Positions 55,335 through 64,000 of a DNA stretch of 64,000 bases are shown one piece after another. The stretch comes from Chrysogorgia sp. JL179-B06 (taxonomy: Eukaryota > Cnidaria > Anthozoa > Scleralcyonacea > Chrysogorgiidae), in assembly GCA_035772405.1 (NCBI GenBank), contig JAYKKM010000253.1, positions 1,889,501 to 1,953,500 of the forward strand, in the 5' to 3' direction. The position numbers and the translations under genes were made by a program. The notes below the pieces were generated by a model. That model saw nothing but the letters and a program-made list of their open reading frames with translations, did no database searches and was not told the DNA's origin. Numbering within the stretch: the stretch's first letter is position 1; each line of letters opens with the position of its first letter.

Positions 55335-57582
55335 AAGCAATATTGATGTTCCACCGTATTTTATTGCTTGGTATTTATCAATAAAGATACGTAGCTCTCT
55401 TTTATTTTCATGCAAATCAACTCAGATATTTTCCCGCCAAAACTTACCGATCCGGAAAAGTCATTTACATATCAAAGAAATTTGAATATCTCCTGAACGA
55501 AGTGAGATGTGAAAGAGTTGTAAACACAAGTCTTTAGAATTTCTATCTTTAAAATAAAATAGTTTATTTCTCTTACAGTATCATGCCCTAGGGTTAGTTA
55601 AGTAAAATAGTTTATTTCGAACTGAATTTTTCACACCGCATAAGCACGTTAAGCTTGACGAGGTTTTCAACAAAATACCTTTTGTTTTCCAACTTAATAT
55701 GTAGCTGACTGCTGATTTGAAATTCAAATGATTCACTAGCTATCTGAACTCGTGTAAAATTTAGTTGTTGTAAAATTTAGTTCCGCGTGAAGGCTACAAG
55801 CTACTGAAACGAAGGTTCGTACATCTTACGTTGGGAATTGGAATGGTTGCTTTTTGAATGGACAAACTTCATACAGGTTAACAGACGAGGAAACTATACT
55901 AAATGATTAAACAGAAGACAAAGAGGTAAAGTTGGTAGGTTAGAAGTCGTTTATTATAACGTTTTAAAACTGTCACTTTAAAGACATCGTTGTGTTATCA
56001 TAGCTTTTACTTTTGGCAACGATATTTCGCACAAAGATAATATTAGCTTTGTCTTATCGTAACGATATTTTGATGTGAACTGTATACTTGTGACAGAATA
56101 TTTTATAACGAAGGGACGGGTTAGGATCACTTTAGACTTCTAGGTCATTAGAAATTCAACGATGTCTATTGTTAATATACACACTGCTGTAGTGAATGTG
56201 GGAGAGCTTGCAGTAGACAGACGATACATGCACTTGCCTTTGAGGACTTCCCTTTAATGTAACAAAATGCGATTCTCTTCGCATATCTAGCAAACGAAGT
56301 AGTCCTGTACCTCCTCTTGTAGATAACCCCAATACGTTGGGTGGCCATTCCCTCACTGTGGTGCCTTCCCAAAAAGATCTCGGAGTTATGGTCACTAACG
56401 CTTACGTGGAGTTGTCATGATGTCACCCTAGTTGTGGCCAAGGCCAATCGGATGCTTGGATTTTTGTGGCGTCATTACAGCGCACATATCAGGCAAGATC
56501 GAAAGAGACTTCTTTATCTATCCTTAGTGCCATCCCACTTTGGGTATGCCAGTGAGGTCTGGGCTACTCAATCTTGTATATCTGATCTTAAGTTACTAGA
56601 GGGAGTTCAGCGTTGTGCTACTCGTTTTATGAACTGTAGCCCTAATCCAGACGAAAGGCCTGGCTATAAATCGCTCTTGATAGCCTTAAATTTACTCCCA
56701 ATCTCGTATTGGTTGGAGAGTGACCTGTGTTTTTTGTTTAAATGTATGAGTGGCATTTATAAACTTCAATTAGGTCACTTCATTTATTTTGCAAGTGGTC
56801 GTACTAGAAGTTCTGCTTCGTTAAATCTTCGACTTCAATATTTCCGTACCTCTCTCTTTACAGATTCTTTCTTTAATCGTATTGTTTCAATTTGGAATAA
56901 TTTACCATCTCCCTCTTTCCAATCATTTAAAGTGAATCTGTATAAATTTTACTTGAATAAATTGGATATTTACTTCGAATCTGAGAGAGTCCGAACATGG
57001 AAGTCAATATGTTCAAAGTGCAGATCAATAGATCCCATGTACTGTTGTTAACTGTATTTTAAATATTAATTTGTTTGTATATTCATAGTCTACATATATG
57101 TAGTCTGCCTAGTTTGGGACCTTGAGTCTGTTCGCTTGCCCCTCATCTAGCTTATCGTGTTAAATAGTCATATTGTTGTCATTTTTATGTTGTTTAGTAT
57201 TATGTAATATGTAAACGAGTGAGCTTGGTGGTAGTTTCTGAATAAATAAACATATAATAAAATATATAGTCGAAGAGTCGAAGCAGCGTGGTTTATGTCA
57301 TTAAACTGAAGCCAAATACTTGGCTGAACAGATCGAGAAAATCTAAGGTATTTCTTATATCAAACGCTGCCGTTTACCTTATCTCTTCGCTAGTATGTTT
57401 CGCTTCATGATTTTCACACCAATTTAAGAATTTATTTCCCATGTTTTTAAATGAATAACTTTAAAGAAAAGCAATACTGATGTTCCACCGTATTTTATTG
57501 CTTGGTATTTGTTAATAAAGATACGTAGCTCTCTTTTATTATCATTCAAATCAACTCAGATATTTTCCCGCCAAAACTCGTA
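55335..57582. repeat. Pair of 110-bp direct repeats bracketing a non-LTR fragment, block B
   Basis: Copies at about 55335-55445 and 57472-57582. See 17870 and 20008. Confidence 0.7.
56200..57260 (+). pseudogene. Third non-LTR 3' end, block B copy
   Basis: Same motifs and frame break as 18736-19800; stop at 57049. Confidence 0.75.
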
Positions 57583-58044
57583 CCTATCCTGAAAAAGTGT
57601 ACGACACTCACAGTGTATAGGCAGGCTCTATTTGGTGAGATTAGTGACCTATAATAACTATATAGGAGAAATACAGAGACTTTAAGCCAGATATTGCATA
57701 AGGATGTTTCTTACTTTAAGCCGACGTAGGACGCTGTCGCTATGGTGAGTTTGCAAATATTTGTTATTCAACAAATGCTTGCTTCTCTCTCTGGTATCGA
57801 CGTGCTAACGACATGCTCTACTCGAGATGGTTCAAGTGTAGGCTAATGATTGGGGATTTTTTTACATATTCGTAATATATGGGTCTTCCTTAGCAAAATC
57901 ATAATATATCTTGTCAGCCGAAAATTTCACCTTCATGGACTTTTTTTGCTGTTAAAGTTACCGGATGTGATGTCAGAAGAGGCATTTTTGTAGCAAGTAA
58001 CAAAAGCAAACGTGTTTGGAATGCCTCTTGTGACATTAACGACT

Positions 58045-58220
58045 CATTCCAAATCTGTTTTCAGAATTGAAAACGGTTAAATATTGGTCGAGATAACGTT
58101 CAAAATAATATACGACGAAGCTGGCCGGCTTATTGCGTATGTATTTAGACTCGGTAATTCCAAATCTGTTTTCAGAATTGAAATCGAGTAAATATTGGCC
58201 GAGATAACGTTCAAAATCTA
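58045..58220. repeat. Two copies of the dispersed ~65-bp motif, block B
   Basis: At about 58046-58107 and 58154-58217, closer to the consensus than the block A copies. A partial third copy is at about 59248-59292. Confidence 0.75.
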
Positions 58221-58279
58221 CATACGACGAACCGGCGTTTTGGGATTTGTTAATATCGACAGATACACACGTAAAAATC

Positions 58280-58600
58280 TCACAGGTTGTAACAAGGTTG
58301 TTGGTTCAACATGCCTGTAACAGCATTGTCAACATGATAGAACATGACTGTTAAAATAACAAGACTGTTCAAGCATGTTCAGGCTTGTTGAATCGACAGC
58401 AGTTGTAACAACGCTGTTCAATCTTGTTATTTCATCATGCTCTGACAATATGTTGTATCATGCATGAACAATGTTGTTCAACACTGTTCAAGCCTGTTCG
58501 ATCATCAGCCATGAACAATACTGTTCCAACATCCATGAACAGGCCTGTTGACAACCCTGTTCAAGCTGGCCAGTTCAACCCTGTACAAGCCTGTCGATAT
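58280..58600. repeat. TGTTCAA/AACAGCC array, block B copy
   Basis: See 20820-21190. Confidence 0.6.
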
Positions 58601-58660
58601 CAACCATGTTTTTGGCTGTTAACTACTACAAATACAAATACGCGGTCTGGGCACTAAACA

Positions 58661-59180
58661 TTGCTATAGTTCTTATGTAGTTGCTATGGGAACAGATTAG
58701 TTTCCAGGCCACTTTCTTTCTGTAAAATAAATGTTTGTTTTCCACCACATAGCAAGCAACTTTTTAAGTTTTTACCAGTTGGTATCTTTTTTGTCTAATG
58801 CTCAATGCTTGAAGACAGTTTAAAACAAAATACATGCTTACAATGACGAAATATGGAAAATTCCGTTTTTATACAAAAACAGCCTGGGAACTAATCTATT
58901 ACCATGGCGACCACATAAGAATCAAAACAATGCTTGGATGTGTTGACGGAATAAGTCCGCAAAGTTTGAGCCAGTTTATTGTAACCAGTCTGAAGATATC
59001 CCTGATTTTCAGTTGTGTTGTCATGCTCTGTCACACTTGTGACGTCATAGTTTAATTACATAAAACGTTATAACTCAAGAACGCAATAAGATATAAAAGA
59101 CATGTAAAAGCCATTTTTCATTAATTTTAGCGTTCTTTCAAATACAATCATAACAATTTTCATTTCATATACACTTTAAG
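58661..59180. mobile_element. 0.52-kb palindromic MITE
   Basis: The right arm (about 58840-59180) is the reverse complement of 21766-22060 in block A. The left arm (58661-58835) matches 22016-22185 directly. The open frame at 58834-59055 is not a gene. Confidence 0.65.
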
Positions 59181-59553
59181 TACATAAGCGGGTTTTTACG
59201 AAGGGTATACAAGTTTGAGTAACGTAATAGGCACGTATGTTTTGTACTTTGACTAGGTAATTCCAAATGTGTTTTCAGAATTAAAAACGGTTAGGATGAA
59301 ATTACAGGTGATAATCACAGGTCATGAAATGAATGAATCTGTAATTTCACCCTAACCCTAACCCCCACCTATGATTTACATAATTATCATATCAAAATAC
59401 ACAGAAATGCTTGGTGTCATGTGACAGGTCTGACGAACTACATAAACAGGTTTTTACGAAGAGTATACAAGTTTGCGTAATATAATAGGCACATGTTATC
59501 GGTCAGTATAACATGCAGAATGCAGACTGGATATATAACATGCTAATCTATCT

Positions 59554-59925
59554 TGACCAAAAACACAAATTCTTACCCTAAAACCCTAAAAGAAAACCCT
59601 AACACTAACGATATATAAAAAAAAATTAAAAAAAGGAAGTAAAACAATTTTTAAGAAAAATTATGTGACCAGTCCAAGGTTTGAACCAGGACACTAGCGC
59701 ACAAACCACTACACCAAGTAAGCATTTAACGATCAGGTTAGCTTATTTGGTGTAGTGGTTTGTGTCCGTGTTTCTGAGCGCTAGTGTCCTGGTTCAAACC
59801 TTGGACTGGTCACATAATTTTTCTTAAAAATTGTTTTACTTCTTTGTTTTTTTCTTTTGTTTTTTTATCGTTAGTGTTAGGGTTTTCTTTTAGGGTTTTA
59901 GGGTAAGAATTTGTGTTTTGGGTAA
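59554..59925. repeat. Palindrome with tRNA-like boxes, block B copy
   Basis: Here both arms keep GGTGTAGTGGTTTGTG and GGTTCAAACC, facing opposite ways. The loop is CTTACTTGG / AAGCATTTAACGATCAGG. Block homology stops at its right end. Confidence 0.7.
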
Positions 59926-59926
59926 G

Positions 59927-60546
59927 GGGAGGGTTAACCCGAACTTTTTCATAAATCACTGTTATGTTTTCATTAGCCCATAAAAGCTGTTCCTTACTTC
60001 AAAACTATGGCAAACTATACATCACCAGATAGCTTATGAACCAGAGATTCATATTAGGTCGATTTTGAGTTTGCACATAGCGTTGCTATTGGTAACCTGG
60101 CTATCAAAAAGACCGCATGCTGTGAATTACCTACATGGAGTTGAGAAAATATATCTTGTTATAGGATACAGAGTCTTATGTTATATATTGAAATTCATTG
60201 GTATATACAATAATGGTGGGGATGAGTTGGGGGTTTTGCAATATTTCAAAAACTGTAGTGTCTAGACCGATCTAAAAATCATAACATCAATCATTGTACA
60301 ATATTTTTAATATATTTTAACCGAAACAAAATATGACAAAATCCTCAGCTCATCCCCAATAACTCATTTATTTCTACAACTCCTGAAAATTTCAAATTAA
60401 TTGATCAAATGGTTCTTGAGATATCTTTTCTCAAAGTATAAAAAGTGCAATCAGAGAAAAACAACTTTAAAGTTCATAGTGATTAAACGAAGCTGAAATT
60501 ATGGTAGAAATTTCTTTTCATGTGATAATTTGTTTTCATTTCACAG
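59927..60546. other. No feature seen
   Basis: Unique AT-rich sequence right of block B; one 66-codon frame (60065-60265) without recognisable similarity. Confidence 0.4.
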
Positions 60547-60693
60547 TCAGTTATTCGTTGAAACCTCCAGCTTCATAAGTGATCCCACTGCTTCTCTGAG
60601 GTCTTCCTCTCTTTGAACACGAAGAAGCTGAGCAGTCCTTGGGCGTCTCTTTTCCTTCTCGGTGGTCCTTAAATCGGCTTTATGACTCGATTT
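60547..60693 (-). CDS. Possible terminal exon of an unknown gene
   Basis: Short minus-strand frame ending at a TGA (60547-60549). It has a charged, helix-like sequence: EKEKRRPRTAQLLRVQREED then LREAVGSLMKLE. Composition is more protein-like than its surroundings, but no acceptor site or upstream exon was identified. Confidence 0.2.
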   Translation of the reverse strand, partial: KSSHKADLRTTEKEKRRPRTAQLLRVQREEDLREAVGSLMKLEVSTNN

Positions 60694-61037
60694 TCAAATA
60701 CTATATATAGCGATACTGATCAAAGCATCGCATTTAATCATGCACTCACTACTGATTTACCATTCCACGAGATTTCTGAAAGCCCTGTTCGTCTCTTCTA
60801 TATTGACAAAATTAAAACAACTTTGTAGACTTCGTATTATGCGTTGTAAAATGAGCCTTTTCCATCCACCAATTATTTAAGTGGAACAATTGACCATGCT
60901 CATAATCAGAGAATGAGATTGCCAGGAGGGGCACGACCTGCTTTTCAATTGCCATTACGACCCTAGTGCATTGTGGGATATATTTGTAAAATTGGACAGC
61001 ACCAGCCAACCCTCCACAAAACAGTAAAATTATATCA
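60694..61037. other. No feature seen
   Basis: A CTATATATAG palindrome at about 60701; no gene. Confidence 0.4.
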
Positions 61038-61149
61038 CGTCTCGGGGCAAGTCACCATTCAAACATTTCGAAATACTAGAGCCATACTTCAATACATCTA
61101 TTTCACATATATGAAGTCAAATTTACACATTTTTACTTGCCCCGAGACG
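61038..61149. mobile_element. 112-bp inverted-repeat element
   Basis: 15-bp perfect ends CGTCTCGGGGCAAGT and ACTTGCCCCGAGACG. No target duplication identified; flanking sequence is unique. Confidence 0.5.
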
Positions 61150-61424
61150 GACTTAAAACCAGCCTCCCAATATTGCCACGACAGTGTCTCCAACGAACAG
61201 GAAAAGACGACACGAATCGCGCAGTACTTATATCACACAGTTCTTCGTGTGAAAAGGATCGGGATCACGAGACTTTATGATGTCTTTACCCAGCTGGTTA
61301 CCGATAGTTAAGTCCTCTCAGGCTATCACACAACAGAAACGTACAAAATACGTCCTGCCTACAACTTCGTTCCCAGTACTTTTCCCACGCGGTTTATCTA
61401 AAACATTGAGGAAATCAAGGGGAA

Positions 61425-61510
61425 AACTGGAGTTAGGGTTAGAAAAACATATTAGGCTGGGGGTTAGGGTTAGATAACCCATTAGGCGGGGGGTTAGGGT
61501 TAGGATCTTT
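61425..61510. repeat. Interstitial TTAGGG-like repeats
   Basis: Four clusters of GGTTAGGGTTAG separated by AACCCATTAGGCGGGGG-type spacers. They resemble the animal telomere repeat but are short and interrupted. Confidence 0.7.
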
Positions 61511-63165
61511 GTTGTGTTGGGGTTGGGTTCTAGCATTAACGCTCTTAATTTGATCATTATCATCGTTTTAACAGGAATGGTTGATTGATCATTATAGTCA
61601 TTATATTATATTATAAGAGTGAGGATAGGCAGAAGAAACAATGCCATTGGCCAGCATCCTCCGCAGGCTCTTAATCGGGAGTGGGCAGGCCCGGGCGGCG
61701 CAGTTCACTGGGCTGGCAATAGAGTGCCAGCAATGCTTGATGGGAAGGTGATAAAAAGAAGGGTTGATGGGAAGGCGATAAATGAAAATTTTAGAGCCTG
61801 CGAAATCGTGTGTCGAAACTCTGCAAATTTGATCGAAACATTGCAAATTGGCTTTGGAAATGGCGAAGACGCGAAGTCGCTTGACAAACTTGCAGCTAGA
61901 GACGGGAAATACGCTGATGCCATATTGGTCTATATAAATAGCTCTTTGTAGGTGAAAACCGCGTGTGATTATCGTATTCATGTATTAAATAACAGCGCAC
62001 GAGTGTTTATATTAAACGGCGATTGCCGTTATAACGGCATATATTGTACTTGATAATCGATATATACACTGTAAAGGTGGAAATCATTCAAACTCAGGTA
62101 CGTCGGTAGTAATAGCACATAGCAACATAATATAATATAATACATCAGTCATCACCCATCCTTGCATTGTTTACAGCTTAATTTTATGACAACGTTACGC
62201 CGCCATAGTTATGCAATTTAAACTATATTTTGTCAGTGTTTGACCTGGAATAATTTACTATATCCTACATATTTCCTCCACAAAGCATATTAATATTCAT
62301 ATAAAGCATAAGTGTACTGGTATTAATTTTGGCAATTATAGGGCGTATATGTTCACGCGAATAATTTAAAAATTGTCATCGAACTATAGTATTTTACCTA
62401 TAAATCTTCAATTTAAACGTCGTCGACAAGTATTTTATATTGTCACACCAATATTGCGTTGGCGCAATTCCTGTCTGTAGCTGCAAATCCCATTCGCTGA
62501 TCTCTATATAGAGATTACTAAAATTAGTGGCCATTACAGAGAACTCCATTTTGGAAATTCCCAGTCGCTTCCAGTGAACTCTAATAAGGACTGGAACGAT
62601 AACTCGGGGTTGAATTTTGAAGCCAGTCATGGAGGCTGACATGTAGGTATGCCCTATTCCTTTTTTAGTTGACCGTGCGATAAAGAAATTAAATTTGATG
62701 AAATATAGGTTGTAAAAAACAACATTATGGCAAAAAACTAAAATAATATCACACTATTTCAAGTTTAGATTTATTGCTAGTTCACAGTATGTAATTTCAA
62801 TGGTGAAATAGTCAATAAAAGCAAGAAATATAGGAAAGATTAACCCACGGCCACAAACAAATGTAAATAATGCAAGGTCACAACTTCTTTTTTGATCAAG
62901 AATAATTTGAGGAAAAAACATCGAGATTCACATTGACACATGCATTTTCAAACTGAAAGACATTTTAGAGGAACAATAACAGAAGAGCATTGTCAAATAT
63001 CTGTTGTGAAAAACGTAGAGAAAATGTGTTTTACTTTTACATAAACTGAGGTAGTTACTGGAGGTACTGAGTTATTTTTCGTGTCGTCATAGATTGGATT
63101 TAGCAGTAACACACACAAAAAGTAACCTTAAATTGTGTTTTGATATTTATCTTAATAAATCATAG
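61511..63165. other. No supported gene
   Basis: Overlapping frames on both strands at 61601-61981 have no recognisable family. A GTCTATATAAATAGC TATA-like sequence lies at about 61929. Another minus frame at 62394-62642 is unsupported. Confidence 0.4.
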
Positions 63166-63600
63166 CCTGCGAGCAGGCTCTCTGCGGGTTGGGGCGGGCG
63201 GCTTGCGGGGGGCGGGCGGAGGGGAAAGAGAGCCTGCACGGATCCCATTGAAATTTGAATGCATGCGTCCAAAATTTGGACGCAAAGTTATGATTGGTGG
63301 ATAATTCATTTTTACGTAATTGATATAAACCAAAATGGCGGAAAGTAGAGGAGGCTTGTCGGAGATTGTTCAACGGGAGGTTTCCGGCTTTTCACAGGCT
63401 AGAGATTGTCAGAAAGATCGAAGTTTCCATTGGAATTATTAAGGCCGAGCAAGTCGTAAGGCTTTGGAGTCATTACTTGACGGGACTGATGTTCTCGCCG
63501 TACGGGAAAAGCTTAATATTTCAGCTATTTGTTTAGTGGCTCAAGTTTAAAGGATAAAAACGAATCGCCTTTATAGTTGTTTGCCCTTTGCAGAGCGTTA
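63166..63600 (+). pseudogene. Decayed RecQ-like helicase fragment with upstream repeat terminus
   Basis: Begins with the palindrome AGCCTGCGAGCAGGCT and a G-rich stretch, then an ATG at 63335 (MAESRGGLSEIVQREVSGF, stop at 63443). Beyond it, alternating frames read GIIKAEQ (a Q-motif-like site), KALESLLDGTDVLAV and YGKSLIFQLF (Walker A region with a missing LPTG piece). The order Q motif, LxxGxDVLxxLPTGYGKS is that of RecQ-family DNA helicases, many copies of which are transposon-associated in cnidarians. It is truncated after the first motifs. Confidence 0.5.
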
Positions 63601-64000
63601 ATGATGATCAAGGTTAGCTGACTTATTTTTGCGGGCGATTGTCATTTGTGCTTGCACTGTTTCGAAGGTAACAACTCAGTATCTCACACGATGGATGCTT
63701 TTGATACTCAAGGATGTCAGGCTGGAATTTTGCGATTGTGCTTATGAATTATCTTAGACTATGCCTAGATTGCCATTTTAAAGTTTGAACGGGCTTTTCT
63801 GTCAACATTTTAGCTTTCTAAATTCTGTTTGAGAGAAGAATGTGTGTTTATACAACTGAAACAAGTGTATTATTTTTAGTATTTTCAGTTTAAATTGTAT
63901 TCCTAAATAAAAATGGTAAGACAGCTGGAAGTATATTGTATGGATATCTGTCAATTTGTCCTGTGCACTTGTGATCATGAACAAGTATTATGATGAGATT
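63601..64000. other. No feature seen
   Basis: AT-rich sequence, no gene or repeat recognised. Confidence 0.4.

Larger units (their letters stand above)
40398..59926. repeat. Block B: direct duplicate of about 699-22876
   Basis: Collinear with block A across the retroelement tail, tRNA-like repeats, gypsy remnant, inverted-repeat elements, glycosyltransferase-like gene, ferrochelatase exon, microsatellite and copia tail. Differences: no long-inverted-repeat arms, no 2101-2799 element, two instead of three tRNA-like units, a longer GGT/GAT array, loss of 21236-22012 (with one ferrochelatase exon), and a complete palindromic MITE at 58661-59180. In the regions I compared, base differences are on the order of 1 percent or less (estimated by eye). 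Confidence 0.92.

Noticed and set aside
61425..61510. Chromosome end (telomere)
   Set aside because: Only short interrupted TTAGGG-like clusters, followed by 2.5 kb of ordinary sequence.

Overview
The window is from an animal nuclear genome. It has spliced protein-coding exons with GT-AG borders, low coding density, microsatellites, several classes of retroelement remnant and many palindromic DNA transposons. Several repeats resemble ones common in cnidarian genomes (an 'accctcgttcccagggcc'-type repeat at 24780-24905, an 'agcctgcgagcaggct' palindrome at 63166, and a copia pol tail), so an anthozoan-like invertebrate is the best guess. That rests on recall, not on a search.

Layout. (1) 1-698 and 3246-3905 are arms of a long inverted repeat around a non-LTR retrotransposon tail. 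(2) A direct duplication dominates the window. Block A (about 699-22876) and block B (about 40398-59926) carry the same features in the same order: retroelement tail, LTR-like segment, tandem tRNA-Ala-like repeats, a broken Ty3/gypsy gag-protease, several inverted-repeat elements, an intact 408-codon gene for a putative Golgi-type glycosyltransferase (minus strand), a ferrochelatase exon, a GGT/GAT microsatellite, a Ty1/copia RNase H tail, a second non-LTR tail and a tRNA-like palindrome. The copies differ by scattered substitutions and indels. They could be a recent tandem duplication or two haplotypes assembled side by side. (3) The spacer 22877-40397 holds a palindromic element (22879-23643), a 0.6-kb inverted-repeat element with 8-bp flanking repeats, and a 10.3-kb transposon (26219-36546). 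The latter has 2.6-2.8 kb terminal inverted repeats, a perfect 8-bp target duplication, octamer satellite arrays in both arms and a decayed OTU-protease plus CXC-domain gene in the middle. The spacer ends with a GC-rich inverted-repeat element (38617-39524) and a retroelement tail. (4) 59927-64000 is sparse and ends in a decayed RecQ-like helicase fragment.

The only host genes I can name are ferrochelatase (heme synthesis), present as separate exons in a rotated order and with a frameshift in both copies of one exon, and the duplicated glycosyltransferase-like gene, which stays open in both copies. Almost everything else is mobile DNA. The most unusual items are the 10.3-kb foldback element with its OTU-CXC gene, and a 31-bp hairpin insertion (486-516) that shares its termini with a 618-bp element at 25440-26057.
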